From positions 62,001 to 126,000 of the forward strand of contig NZ_JAIRDQ010000007.1 of the NCBI RefSeq assembly GCF_021458635.1: a DNA stretch of 64,000 bases, given 5' to 3'. Below, one piece after another: positions 42,820 through 52,128 of the stretch. The notes beneath the pieces are model-generated. The model was given only the letters and a program-made list of their open reading frames with translations, made no database searches and had not been told where the DNA came from. Within the stretch, counting starts at the first letter, position 1. Each line of letters begins with the position of its first letter. A program made the translations under genes and the position numbers. The DNA comes from Bradyrhizobium monzae (GTDB taxonomy: Bacteria; Pseudomonadota; Alphaproteobacteria; Rhizobiales; Xanthobacteraceae).

Positions 42820-43082
42820 TTCGAAATATATAATTATATCAATATCTTAAATGAAGTCGACCGTCGTCAAATCGCCGAACCGCCGCGACCCCGCCATTTC
42901 CATCGGGCCTGCCAATCCCCATATTATCAGCAGAAAAGCGGCCCTGCCCGACCCGCACGATTAACTTGTCTGTCGTGGCCGGCCGCTACAATATGTTGGA
43001 TTGCGTCGCCGGCCTCTGCCGGCAACGCCGCAGAGCCAGGCCCGTCCGAGCGGCGGGCCGTTGGCTTTTTGGGAGTTTGGCC

Positions 43083-44339
43083 ATGAGCCGCGCGAACCGT
43101 ACCGACCACATCCGCCTCACCTCGCACCCGGAGCCGGGCCGCAAGGCGGCCTTTCCGATTCACTGGGGCGCAGCCGATGCACGCGCTCGCGGGCCGATCA
43201 TCGGCACGGTGTCGCGCGCGCAGGACCGCAACGTGATCGGCAGCCATGGCGGCTCCTATGCGATGTATCGCGCGCTCGCCGTCTCCGCGGGCGCGCTCGA
43301 TCCGATCCGGCGTCCCGATCTCACCAACACGTTCCCGGCGGCGACCATCGGACCGTTCGAGCAGTGGCGCGATCCCGCCAAAATCGTCGCGCTCGACCCC
43401 TGGGGCCATCTGGTCGCCGAGAATTTCGGCAAGGACATCGCCGAGGGTGTCGATATCCGGCCGAGCATCGCGGTGACGCGCGCGCGGCTCGATCTGCCCG
43501 AAATCCGCGAGGCGCTCGCGGCCAAGCGATTGCGCGCCGACGGCGAGGTCGTGCACGCCAATGGCAGCGTCTCGGTGGTGAAGATCGCGATCGATCCGGT
43601 CTGGTATCTGCCCGGCCTTGCCGAACGCTTTGCGACCGGCGAGACCGAGCTGCGCCGCACCCTGTTCGAGCAGACCGCCGGCATGTTCCCCGAGCTCGTG
43701 ACGCGGCCGGACCTGAAGGTGTTCCTGCCGCCGATCGGCGGCACCACGGTCTACATGTTCGGAGATGTGACAAAACTGCCGGACCATCGCACCAAGATCA
43801 CATGCCGCGTGCATGACGAGTGCAACGGCTCCGACGTGTTCGGCTCCGATATCTGCACCTGCCGGCCCTACCTGATTCACGGCATCGAGGAATCCGCGCG
43901 CGGCGCGCAGGAGGGCGGGCTCGGGCTCGTCGTCTACAACCGCAAGGAAGGCCGCGCGCTCGGCGAGGTCACCAAATTCCTGGTCTACAATGCGCGCAAG
44001 CGCCAGGAGGACGGCGACGCGGCAGCGGCCTATTTCGAGCGCACCGAATGCGTCGCCGGCGTGCAGGACGCGCGCTTCCAGCAGCTGATGCCCGACACCA
44101 TCCACTGGCTCGGCCTGAAGCGCATCGACCGCTTCCTGTCGATGAGCGACATGAAATACGACGCGCTGACCTCGCAAGGCATCGACATCGTCGAGCGCGT
44201 GCCGATCCCGCCGGAGCTAATCCCGGCCGACGCCTATGTCGAGATCGCCGCGAAGAAGGCCGCCGGCTACTACTCGACCGACATTGCACCCGAGAAGGAC
44301 GTCGACGGCGTGGTCGGACGTTCGCTGGAAAAATACTGA
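43083..44339 (+). CDS. URC1-type GTP cyclohydrolase II-like protein (uracil catabolism)
   Basis: A 418-residue protein. ATG at 43083 (MSRANRTDHIRLTSHPE) has GGGAG upstream; the frame to 42966 is non-coding. The C-terminal half holds the GTP cyclohydrolase II fold: TKITCRVHDECNGSDVFGSD followed by ICTCRPYLIHGIEE. The three zinc-ligand Cys are retained, but RibA's CDCGFQ is CTCRPY here. A roughly 190-residue N-terminal extension, HWGAADARARGPIIGTVSRA, has no RibA counterpart. This divergence and the following DUF1688 and uracil phosphoribosyltransferase genes match URC1 of the yeast/bacterial uracil catabolism route, not riboflavin synthesis. Confidence 0.9.
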   Translation: MSRANRTDHIRLTSHPEPGRKAAFPIHWGAADARARGPIIGTVSRAQDRNVIGSHGGSYAMYRALAVSAGALDPIRRPDLTNTFPAATIGPFEQWRDPAKIVALDPWGHLVAENFGKDIAEGVDIRPSIAVTRARLDLPEIREALAAKRLRADGEVVHANGSVSVVKIAIDPVWYLPGLAERFATGETELRRTLFEQTAGMFPELVTRPDLKVFLPPIGGTTVYMFGDVTKLPDHRTKITCRVHDECNGSDVFGSDICTCRPYLIHGIEESARGAQEGGLGLVVYNRKEGRALGEVTKFLVYNARKRQEDGDAAAAYFERTECVAGVQDARFQQLMPDTIHWLGLKRIDRFLSMSDMKYDALTSQGIDIVERVPIPPELIPADAYVEIAAKKAAGYYSTDIAPEKDVDGVVGRSLEKY

Positions 44340-44346
44340 TCGATTG

Positions 44347-45585
44347 ATGGCGGACGTTTTGGAACGAGAGGCACGCGCGCTGCTCACCGCAAAGGCGGTT
44401 CGCGCGCGCGCCGGGCAAATGCTCGAGATCGGCCTGCGCAACGGGCTCACACATTTCACCATTGATCTCGATCGCATGGATGGCGTCGCGGACGCCGTGC
44501 TGGCTGTCACGCGAAAAGCCTATCCGACACTCGACATTCCGTTCCATGCGCGGTGGCGGCATTTTGTGTTCGGCGGCGTCGACCGCTGGGCGCAGCTGGC
44601 TGACGCGGCGCCGTGGCCTGATCGCACGGCACGGGCGCGCGCGGAGTTCGACCTCGCCATTGTCAGCGTGCTGCTCGATGCCGGCGCAGGCGCTGCGTGG
44701 CGCTATCGCGACGCTGTGACGGGGCGAGATATCGGCCGATCCGAGGGGCTTGCGATCGCGAGCCTCGACATGTTTGCCGGCGGCCTCTTTTCGCGTGACG
44801 CGCGCGCACCCTTCAGGGTCAATGCGGACGTGATCGAAAAACTGCCGCTAGCTGCGCTCAATTCCGCCTTCCAGGCGGGCGAGGCCAATCCGCTGCTCGG
44901 CCTCGAGGGACGTACCGATCTGCTGCGGCGCCTCGGCAAGCAGGTTGCGGCGCGCGCCGATGTCTTCGGCATGCACGACACGCCACGACCGGGCGGCCTG
45001 TTCGATCATATCGCCGCGCAGGCAACGAACGGCGCCATTCCTGCGCCCGTGATCCTCTCCGCGGTGCTGAACCAGCTCGGGCCGATCTGGCCGTCGCGGA
45101 TCGAGCTCGCAGGTGTGCCGCTCGGCGATTGCTGGCGTCATCCTGCGATCAAGGCGGATGATGCGACCGGCGGCCTCGTGCCGCTGCACAAGCTGTCGCA
45201 ATGGCTGAGCTATTCGCTGATAGAACCGCTCCAGTGCGCCGGATTTGATGTCACCGACATCGACGGCCTGACCGGGCTTGCCGAATACCGCAATGGCGGC
45301 CTGTTCGTCGATCACGAGGTGCTGCGCCTGCGCGATGCCGCGGATGCCGATCGCGCGCACGCGGTCGACTCGCTGCTCGTGGTGGAGTGGCGCGCGCTGA
45401 CGGTCGCCTTGCTGGATCGCGTTGCCGAACTTGTTCGCGCCAAGCTCGGCCGCACGCCGGAGTCCCTGCCGCTCGCCAGCATCCTGGAAGGCGGCACCTG
45501 GGCCGCCGGCCGCGAGATCGCGTTTTCGCGTCGTCCCGATGGTTCACCGCCGCTCAAGGTCATCAGCGACGGCACTGTTTTCTAG
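44347..45585 (+). CDS. URC4/DUF1688 protein (uracil catabolism)
   Basis: A 412-residue protein, eight bases after the URC1 stop. ATG at 44347 (MADVLEREARALLTAKAVRA). DUF1688 blocks: HFTIDLDRMDGVADAVLAVT, FHARWRHFVFGGVDRW, VSVLLDAGAGAAWRYRDAVT, GGLFDHIAAQAT, IWPSRIELAGVPLGDCWRHP, and VPLHKLSQWLSYSLIEPLQC. The family is homologous to URC4, required for growth on uracil in Lachancea kluyveri; the chemical step is not settled. The gene ends at a strong palindromic hairpin cluster. Confidence 0.93.
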   Translation: MADVLEREARALLTAKAVRARAGQMLEIGLRNGLTHFTIDLDRMDGVADAVLAVTRKAYPTLDIPFHARWRHFVFGGVDRWAQLADAAPWPDRTARARAEFDLAIVSVLLDAGAGAAWRYRDAVTGRDIGRSEGLAIASLDMFAGGLFSRDARAPFRVNADVIEKLPLAALNSAFQAGEANPLLGLEGRTDLLRRLGKQVAARADVFGMHDTPRPGGLFDHIAAQATNGAIPAPVILSAVLNQLGPIWPSRIELAGVPLGDCWRHPAIKADDATGGLVPLHKLSQWLSYSLIEPLQCAGFDVTDIDGLTGLAEYRNGGLFVDHEVLRLRDAADADRAHAVDSLLVVEWRALTVALLDRVAELVRAKLGRTPESLPLASILEGGTWAAGREIAFSRRPDGSPPLKVISDGTVF

Positions 45586-45730
45586 ACCCTCTCCCCTTGT
45601 GGGAGAGGGTGCCTCGCGCAAGCGAGGCGGGCGAGGGGTATGTCTCCGCGGGCACATCTCTCATTTGAGTTCGCGGAGACGACCCCTCATCCGGCGCTTC
45701 GCGCCACCTTCTCCCACAGGGGGAGAAGGG
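45586..45730. repeat. Palindromic repeat cluster between urc4 and upp
   Basis: Three hairpins: ACCCTCTCCC/GGGAGAGGGT (45586-45610), GCCTCGC/GCGAGGC (45611-45628) and CCTTCTCCC with GGGGGAGAAGG near 45711-45731. The pattern matches the intergenic 'ccctctcccc..gggagaggg' repeat of Bradyrhizobium. Inside a putative operon it may reduce expression of the distal gene. Confidence 0.8.
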
Positions 45731-45751
45731 AAGAAGCAAGAGCATCCGATC

Positions 45752-46381
45752 ATGGAAGGCGTCACGATCGTCGATCATCCGCTGGTGCAGCACAAGCTGA
45801 CCTTGGTGCGCGACAAATCGATCTCGACAAAGTCGTTCCGCGAGCTGATCAAGGAGATCGGCATGTTGCTCTGCTACGAGGTGACGCGCGACCTGCCGCT
45901 CGCCGACACCGTGATCGAGACGCCGCTGGCGACGATGCACTCGGCCAAGATCGCCGGCAAGAAGCTGGTGTTCGTGCCGATGCTGCGCGCCGGCACGACC
46001 TTCGTCGACGGCATGATGGACCTGGTGCCGACCGCGCGCGTCGCCCATATCGGCCTCTACCGCGAGCCCCAGAGCTTTGCCGCGGTCGAGTACTTCTTCA
46101 AGTCGCCATCCGATCTCAGCGAGCGCCTCGCGATCGTGGTGACGCCTGTCGTCGCGACCGCCAACACGGCCGTGGCCGCGATCGACCGGCTGAAAGAGCG
46201 CGGCGCCAAGGACATTCGCCTCGCCTGCCTGATTGCAGCGCCGGAGGGCCTCGAGCGCCTGCGCGGCTTGCATCCAGACGTGCATATCTGGACCGCCGCG
46301 GTGGATGAAGGCCTCGACGAGAACGGCTTTATCCTGCCGGGCCTCGGCGACGCCGGCGACCGCGCCTATGGGACGCGATAG
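45752..46381 (+). CDS. upp: Uracil phosphoribosyltransferase (URC-linked)
   Basis: A 209-residue enzyme that joins uracil and PRPP to UMP. ATG at 45752 (MEGVTIVDHPLVQHKLTLVR); longer frames upstream run through the repeats. Hallmarks: STKSFRELIKEIGMLLCYEV, KLVFVPMLRAGTTFVDGMMD, and the uracil-binding end GFILPGLGDAGDRAYGTR. The PRPP loop, usually DPMLATGGSA, reads VTPVVATANTAVAA here. In the URC pathway this enzyme supplies UMP as the first step. Its position after URC1 and URC4 fits that role. Confidence 0.94.
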   Translation: MEGVTIVDHPLVQHKLTLVRDKSISTKSFRELIKEIGMLLCYEVTRDLPLADTVIETPLATMHSAKIAGKKLVFVPMLRAGTTFVDGMMDLVPTARVAHIGLYREPQSFAAVEYFFKSPSDLSERLAIVVTPVVATANTAVAAIDRLKERGAKDIRLACLIAAPEGLERLRGLHPDVHIWTAAVDEGLDENGFILPGLGDAGDRAYGTR

Positions 46382-46432
46382 TCCAGAGCACAATAAAGTT
46401 GAGCCGAGGCCAAGCGCATCGCTCTCTCCGTT

Positions 46433-46572
46433 CCCTCCCCCCTTGCGCGGGAGGGGCAGGGAGGGGGGTGCCACACGGGGATTCTACCCCTCGCGCACTC
46501 GTCCTCAGTGCATCATCAACAATTGGCACCTTTTCCTGGGCTACCCCCTAGCCCTCCCCCACAAGGGGGGAG
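46433..46572. repeat. GC-rich palindromic repeats after upp
   Basis: Two ccctcccc...ggggaggg units (about 46433-46474 and 46541-46572) in the 238-bp gap between upp and the M48 gene, which are convergent. They probably serve as bidirectional terminators. Confidence 0.65.
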
Positions 46573-46619
46573 GGAACGCACTTCGGTCGAGGCGCGCCTC
46601 GAATCTCACCCCATCCCGC

Positions 46620-47747
46620 TCAAATCTTCCCGCTGCCGCAGATTCCTTTCAGCGCCTGCCACTCCTTGTCAGTGAGCAGCGGCGGGCCGCTGGCGGGGCG
46701 GTCTTCCTTTGTCATGCGCGCGAGGCGGTCCTCGGTGAGCGGATGGCTCGCTAGGATGGTGAAGCCCGATCCGCCTTCCTTGCCGGTGATGCGGAACATC
46801 AACTCGGCCGCGGGCTTGGGCGAGCGGCCGAGCTTGTGCATGATGTCGATCGCGAAGGTGTCGGCATTGGTCTCGGCCTCGCGCGAATAGGAGGCTTCGA
46901 CCAGGCTGCGCGAGGCGAAGATCACGGCGGACGAGCCGGTAACGTCGCCGAACAACAGGCCGATCAGGAACGAAGTGCCGCCGTTGTAGATCAGGCCGCG
47001 CATGTTGTCGTGATGCTTGAGATGGCCGAGCTCGTGGGCGAGGATGCCGGCGATCTCGTCCGGACTATCGGCCTTGTCGAGCAGGGCGTTGAGCACGAAG
47101 ACCTTGCCCCCCGGCAGCGCGAACGCATTCGGCACCGAGCTCGGCAGCACGCCGGCCGTCATGTCGTCGTCGAGCCCGGCAGCGTCGCGCAGGCGGTTGA
47201 CGAGCTTGGCGAAGGCCGCCTGGCCAGCCGGATCGCTGCAGGACTCGCGGCCGAAGATGGTCTTCACCTGAACCTCGGACGCATCGCCGAGCCGCCGCTC
47301 GATCGGTTTCGGCACCAGCGGCGCCAGGCGATCCGCGGCGAGCGGCACGCCGAACAGCACGACGCAGACGATGGAGACGGCGGCGGCAACCGACCAGCCG
47401 ACGATTTTTGCGACACCACGGCTGGTGGTCTGGTGCTCGTCGAGACGGACGCAGCGGGCGACGAGATCAGCCGAGAAAGCGGCATCACGGATCTCGAGCC
47501 GCGCCAGCGGCGGCGCGGACGTCGCGGTCAAGCGCAGGATGCCGGCCGGACTGTCGGCACGACGGATTTCGTCATAGTCCCAGTGCACGACGGGCGTGCC
47601 CGCCTGCATGTCGCTCAGTTCGGCGATGTCAAGCGCGTCACCCAGTGTCAGCATGACCTGCCGCCGGCGGCTCGATAGTCCGTCGAAGAAGATCGCCGGT
47701 TGTCCGGGCTTGGTCTCGACGCCGGGTTCAGCGGTCACATCACTCAC
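46620..47747 (-). CDS. Membrane-anchored M48-family metallopeptidase
   Basis: A 375-residue zinc protease. GTG at 47747 (SDVTAEPGVETKPGQ) lies three bases past the yjgN stop. A transmembrane helix (IVGWSVAAAVSIVCVVLFGV) at about 113-135 follows a beta-rich N-terminal domain. The catalytic HELGHLKHH (about 240) and the third ligand in EASYSREAETNADTFAID are intact. M48 proteases cleave misfolded membrane or outer-membrane assembly proteins. The tight linkage with yjgN is common in alphaproteobacteria. Confidence 0.92.
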   Translation of the reverse strand: MSDVTAEPGVETKPGQPAIFFDGLSSRRRQVMLTLGDALDIAELSDMQAGTPVVHWDYDEIRRADSPAGILRLTATSAPPLARLEIRDAAFSADLVARCVRLDEHQTTSRGVAKIVGWSVAAAVSIVCVVLFGVPLAADRLAPLVPKPIERRLGDASEVQVKTIFGRESCSDPAGQAAFAKLVNRLRDAAGLDDDMTAGVLPSSVPNAFALPGGKVFVLNALLDKADSPDEIAGILAHELGHLKHHDNMRGLIYNGGTSFLIGLLFGDVTGSSAVIFASRSLVEASYSREAETNADTFAIDIMHKLGRSPKPAAELMFRITGKEGGSGFTILASHPLTEDRLARMTKEDRPASGPPLLTDKEWQALKGICGSGKI

Positions 47748-47750
47748 GAT

Positions 47751-48908
47751 CTAGAATCCTGCGACATCGAGCCCATCGGCGAAGCCCTCACCGAGCGCGC
47801 TGGCCAGCTCGCCGCTGGCGCGGACATCGGCTGCGGCTCCAATGTCGTGCACAGTGACGGTTTCCAGCACCTTGGCCCAGAGATCGCGCTGGAGATAGAC
47901 GCGCATGATGATGTTGATGGCAAGCGCAAGCGCGAAATAGCCGATCACCATCATCACAAGCATCGGGATGCTCTTGGCTGCGTGGTCCGGCCCGAACACC
48001 TGCTCAGCCGGCACGCCGCTCAGCTTGACGACGAGCAGGGTGGCACCGCCGATGTAGAGGCCGAACAGGGTCGAGAGCAGCAGCCACCATCCGACCATCT
48101 TCCAGTAAAGGCCGTAGAATGCATTGTGCGGCAGATCCGAGGACAGGCTGACGCCGCCGATGCGGATGCCGTTGAGCCACCAGCGCCATTCGCGCGCCTT
48201 GAACTCGGCATAGAGGAACGGCGCGAGCGGAAAGATGATGACCGCGATCGGCGTGAGCAGCCACAACCACCAGCCACGCTTGAAAAAGGTCCAGCCGTCG
48301 CCTTCGAAGCCGCCCTGCAGATCGCCGAAATACGTGTGCCGCATCTTGTAGCGCTCCAGCGATGCCTCGCGCCACGGAAGCGCCAGGCCGAGCGTCAGGA
48401 ACACCAGCAGTCCCCATAGCATCGCGCGGAACGAATAGGCCCAGCCGGAGCCGTCCATCCAGAAGCGCACACCGCGCCAGACCGTGCGGGTCAAACGGTA
48501 ACGTCGTGCGCGAAAAATCGCGAACTGGCCGAAGGCATAGAAGGAAATGAACAGCGGTGTCGAGGCAAAGCCCTGCCAGCGCTCGAACTCGATACCGACG
48601 AGGAAATAGCCGAGATAGATCGGCACCAGGATCGCGAGCGCGAACAGGAAGCCGACCAGGAGCTCCTTGGCGCGGCCGGTATATTCGGCGGCGTCGCCGT
48701 CGATCGCGGTGTTCGACCACAAATGGCGGCGGATGTCGGTGACGAGCCAGAACCGGTAGAAGCCGAAGGTGACGAGCTCCAGCATGGCACCCTTGGTGAC
48801 CATCTTGCGGAACTCGGTGCGATTGCCGGTGAAGTCGACCCGCGAGGGCGGCAGCGGCGGCGGGACCGCTTCGGAGGGACCGACGGGGGTCCATTGCATG
48901 TCGTTCAC
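47751..48908 (-). CDS. YjgN/DUF898 multi-pass membrane protein
   Basis: A 385-residue membrane protein. GTG at 48908 (NDMQWTPVGPSEAVPPPLPP) is preferred because GAGG lies nine bases upstream. Family blocks: FTGNRTEFRKMVTKGAMLEL, VTFGFYRFWLVTDIRRHLW, AYTGRAKELLVGFLFAL-type text, and REASLERYKMRHTYFGDL. At least six hydrophobic helices are visible, including LLVGFLFALAILVPIYLGYF and MLVMMVIGYFALALAINIIM. Function unknown. The first gene of an operon with the M48 protease. Confidence 0.92.
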   Translation of the reverse strand: MNDMQWTPVGPSEAVPPPLPPSRVDFTGNRTEFRKMVTKGAMLELVTFGFYRFWLVTDIRRHLWSNTAIDGDAAEYTGRAKELLVGFLFALAILVPIYLGYFLVGIEFERWQGFASTPLFISFYAFGQFAIFRARRYRLTRTVWRGVRFWMDGSGWAYSFRAMLWGLLVFLTLGLALPWREASLERYKMRHTYFGDLQGGFEGDGWTFFKRGWWLWLLTPIAVIIFPLAPFLYAEFKAREWRWWLNGIRIGGVSLSSDLPHNAFYGLYWKMVGWWLLLSTLFGLYIGGATLLVVKLSGVPAEQVFGPDHAAKSIPMLVMMVIGYFALALAINIIMRVYLQRDLWAKVLETVTVHDIGAAADVRASGELASALGEGFADGLDVAGF

Positions 48909-49210
48909 GGCAGCAACCTCGGGATGCGGATCTGATCCGGGCAAACTATAGATCAGAGGTTGGTCGATCCCCAAGACGGGCGGGTTCGATTTACCTCCGT
49001 TTCGGGCGATTTCTCGCACGATTCCGCTGACTGAGGCGTGCGCGAGGTCACGTTCACGCACGAACGTAACGGCATCCCGGCGCTCTCGCAAAAGTTGGAT
49101 GCGGCAAAACTCTCCCTTGCTCCGGCGCAGACAACGCGCTGTAATTGCAGGCCAAATACCGCAGCGCAGAATTCAATAAAATCGCGCGGTTCATGCCAGG
49201 GAGAGCGGTC

Positions 49211-50476
49211 ATGCACGGGACCATGGAGAGCGCGACAAAGATCGACGCATTGCGCGAGCGCGCGTCGTCGCTTCCGCTGGAGCAATACGATCCCGGCGAC
49301 CCCGAATTGTTCAGGACGGATACGTTCTGGGCCTATTTCGACCGGCTGCGCCGCGAAGATCCGGTGCACTATTGCAAGGACTCGATGTTCGGACCGTACT
49401 GGTCGGTGACGCGCTACAACGACATCATGGAGATCGAGACCAACCATTCGGTGTTCTCCTCGGCCTCCTCGCTCGGCGGCATCACCATCCGCGACATCGA
49501 TCCCGACCTGCGCCGCGAGAGCTTCATCTCGATGGATCCGCCGCGCCATGCCGCGCAACGCAAGACCGTGGCGCCGATGTTCACGCCGACGCATCTGGAC
49601 AATCTCGCGCTCAACATCCGCAAACGCTCGGCCGAATGCCTGGACAATCTGCCGCGCGGTGAAGTGTTCGACTGGGTCGACCAGGTCTCGATCGAGCTCA
49701 CCACGCAGATGCTCGCGGTGCTGTTCGACTTCCCCTGGGAAGACCGCCGCAAGCTGACGCGCTGGTCGGATATCGCCACCACCATTCCCGGCCCCGACGG
49801 CCTGGTCGCCACCGAAGACGAACGGCAGGCCGAGCTTGCGGAATGTGCCGGCTATTTCGCGCGGCTGTGGAAGGAGCGCATCGAGCAGCCGCCGAAGAGC
49901 GACCTGCTCTCGATGATGGCGCACGGCGCCGCGACCCGCGACATGGACGCGCGGAACTTCCTCGGCAATCTCATCCTTTTGATCGTCGGCGGCAACGACA
50001 CCACCCGCAACACCATGTCGGGCTCGCTTCTCGCGCTGAGCCAGCATCCGGAGCAATACCGCAAGCTGCGCGAAAACCCCGCGCTGCTCGACAGCTTCGT
50101 GCCCGAAGTGATCCGCTGGCAGACGCCGCTGGCGCATATGCGCCGCACCGCGCTCGCCGATTTCGAGTTCCGCGGCAAGCAGATCAAGAAAGGTGACAAG
50201 GTCGTGATGTGGTACGTCTCGGGCAACCGTGACGAAGAGGCGATCGAGAAGCCCTACGACTTCATCATAGACCGCGCCCGGCCCCGCACCCACCTCTCCT
50301 TCGGCTTCGGCATCCACCGCTGCGTCGGATTGCGGCTTGCCGAACTCCAACTCAAGATTATCTGGGAGGAGATCCTGAAGCGATTCGACCATATCGACGT
50401 GGTCGGCGAACCGAAGCGGGTGTATTCGAGCTTCGTGAAGGGTTTGGAAACGTTGCCGGTCAAGATTGCGGCGTGA
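49211..50476 (+). CDS. Cytochrome P450, first of a tandem pair
   Basis: A 421-residue P450. ATG at 49211 has AGGGAGAG upstream. Oxygen-binding I-helix block LLIVGGNDTTRNTMSGSLLA, ExxR in FVPEVIRWQTPLAHMRRTAL, and the haem-binding loop FGFGIHRCVGLRLAELQLK with the axial Cys (about 371) are intact. Similar to the CYP linalool/cholesterol-oxidising group in general style. Neither ferredoxin nor reductase is adjacent. Followed after 155 bp by a paralogue that matches it over its whole length. Confidence 0.95.
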   Translation: MHGTMESATKIDALRERASSLPLEQYDPGDPELFRTDTFWAYFDRLRREDPVHYCKDSMFGPYWSVTRYNDIMEIETNHSVFSSASSLGGITIRDIDPDLRRESFISMDPPRHAAQRKTVAPMFTPTHLDNLALNIRKRSAECLDNLPRGEVFDWVDQVSIELTTQMLAVLFDFPWEDRRKLTRWSDIATTIPGPDGLVATEDERQAELAECAGYFARLWKERIEQPPKSDLLSMMAHGAATRDMDARNFLGNLILLIVGGNDTTRNTMSGSLLALSQHPEQYRKLRENPALLDSFVPEVIRWQTPLAHMRRTALADFEFRGKQIKKGDKVVMWYVSGNRDEEAIEKPYDFIIDRARPRTHLSFGFGIHRCVGLRLAELQLKIIWEEILKRFDHIDVVGEPKRVYSSFVKGLETLPVKIAA

Positions 50477-50487
50477 CCGCTGATTCT

Positions 50488-50603
50488 CCCTCCCCCGCTT
50501 GCGGGGGAGGGCTGGGGAGAGGGTATCTCCGCGGGCAAGAACCCCAAGAGGATAGAGACCTCACCCGGCGCTAAGCGCCGACCTCTCCCGCAAGCGGGAG
50601 AGG
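50488..50603. repeat. Palindromic repeats between the two P450 genes
   Basis: CCCTCCCCCGC/GCGGGGGAGGG (50488-50511) and CCTCTCCCGC/GCGGGAGAGG (50582-50603), both perfect with two-base loops, in the usual Bradyrhizobium arrangement. They may separate expression of the two paralogues. Confidence 0.82.
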
Positions 50604-50631
50604 TTAAGCAGAACCACTGGAGCACGCCACG

Positions 50632-51906
50632 ATGAACATTCAGACCCCGGTCAAGGCCGACAAGGCCGAACGCATGCGGCGCGCGCGCGAGGAAGCCTAT
50701 GCGACGCCGCTGAAGAATTTTCATCCGGGCGCGCCGCGGCTGTTCCAGGACGACACGCTGTGGCCGTGGTTCGAGCGGCTGCGCAAGGAAGAACCGGTGC
50801 ATTACTGCACCAACGCGCCGATCGACCCGTACTGGTCGGTGGTGAAATACAACGACATCATGCATGTCGACACCAATCACGGCCTGTTTTCCTCGGACTC
50901 AACGCTCGGCGGCATCGGGATCCGTGACGTGCCACCCGGCTACGACTGGCCGAGCTTCATCGCGATGGACCAGCCCAGGCACTCGTCGCAGCGCAAGACG
51001 GTGTCGCCGATGTTCACGCCGACGCATCTGGACGAGCTCGCAAAGCTGATCCGCCAACGCTCGCAGACCGTGCTGGACAATCTGCCGCGCAACGAGACCT
51101 TCAATTTCGTCGAACGGGTCTCGATCGAGTTGACGACGCAGATGCTGGCGACCCTGTTCGACTTTCCCTGGGAGGAGCGACGCAAGCTGACGCGCTGGTC
51201 GGACGTCGCGACCGCACTGCCCAAGAGCGGCATCGTCGAATCCGCAGAAGAGCGCCGCCGCGAGATGGACGAGTGCTACGCCTACATGTCGAAGCTGTGG
51301 AACGAGCGCGTCAACTCGGCGCCGCGCAACGATTTGCTGTCGCTGATGGCGCATAGCGACGCCACGCGCTTCATGGACCCCGACAATTTGATGGGCAACA
51401 TCATCCTGCTCATCGTCGGCGGCAACGACACCACGCGCAACACCATGACCGGCTCGGTGTTGGCGCTGAACGAGAATCCCGAACAGTACGACAAGCTGCG
51501 CGCCAACCCGGCGCTGATCGACACCATGGTGCCAGAGGTGATCCGCTGGCAGACCCCACTGGCGCATATGCGCCGCACCGCGCTTGCCGATACCGAGATC
51601 GGCGGCAAGCACATCAAGAAGGGCGACCGCGTCGTGATGTGGTACGTCTCGGGCAACCGCGACGAGGAGATGATCGAGCAGCCGAACGACTTCATCATCG
51701 ATCGCGCACGGCCGCGCACCCACCTCTCCTTCGGCTTCGGCATCCACCGCTGCGTCGGCATGCGGCTTGCCGAATTGCAGTTGCGGATCGTCTGGGAGGA
51801 GATGCTGAAGCGGTTCGACCGCATCGAGGTGGTCGGCGAGCCGAAGCGGATCTATTCGAGTTTCATCAAGGGATATGAGTCGCTGCCGGTGAGGATACCG
51901 GGGTAG
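50632..51906 (+). CDS. Cytochrome P450, second of a tandem pair
   Basis: A 424-residue P450, paralogous to the gene at 49211. ATG at 50632 has GGAG nine bases upstream. Key blocks: LLIVGGNDTTRNTMTGSVLA, MVPEVIRWQTPLAHMRRTAL, MWYVSGNRDEEMIEQPNDFI, FGFGIHRCVGMRLAELQL. Both copies retain all catalytic residues, so neither is decaying. The two differ most in the N-terminal 40 residues and in the region near residues 195-225, a substrate-recognition area, so different substrates are possible. Confidence 0.95.
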   Translation: MNIQTPVKADKAERMRRAREEAYATPLKNFHPGAPRLFQDDTLWPWFERLRKEEPVHYCTNAPIDPYWSVVKYNDIMHVDTNHGLFSSDSTLGGIGIRDVPPGYDWPSFIAMDQPRHSSQRKTVSPMFTPTHLDELAKLIRQRSQTVLDNLPRNETFNFVERVSIELTTQMLATLFDFPWEERRKLTRWSDVATALPKSGIVESAEERRREMDECYAYMSKLWNERVNSAPRNDLLSLMAHSDATRFMDPDNLMGNIILLIVGGNDTTRNTMTGSVLALNENPEQYDKLRANPALIDTMVPEVIRWQTPLAHMRRTALADTEIGGKHIKKGDRVVMWYVSGNRDEEMIEQPNDFIIDRARPRTHLSFGFGIHRCVGMRLAELQLRIVWEEMLKRFDRIEVVGEPKRIYSSFIKGYESLPVRIPG

Positions 51907-51917
51907 ACCCTATCCTC

Positions 51918-51998
51918 CGTCATTGCGAGCGCAGCGAAGCAATCCAGACTGTCACCGCGGAAAGAACCCTGGATTGCTTCGCTGCGCTCGCAATGACG
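51918..51998. repeat. Perfect 30-bp inverted repeat (GTCATTGCGAG family)
   Basis: Arms from CGTCATTGCGAGCGCAGCGA... (51918-51947) and its exact complement (51969-51998) around a 21-base loop. A well-known Bradyrhizobium intergenic palindrome. It lies between the convergent P450 and LysR genes and could end both transcripts. A second copy is at 56327. Confidence 0.9.
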
Positions 51999-52128
51999 AG
52001 AGCTTGAATGCGTGTGCGCGTCACAGCTGCCTAGGCGACCGCTGCGGCACCCAGCTATAAAATCTCGGCATGACAGGTCGCGCCAGATGCGAAGGCAAGA
52101 TGGCGCCTGACTGTTCTACGACACGCAT

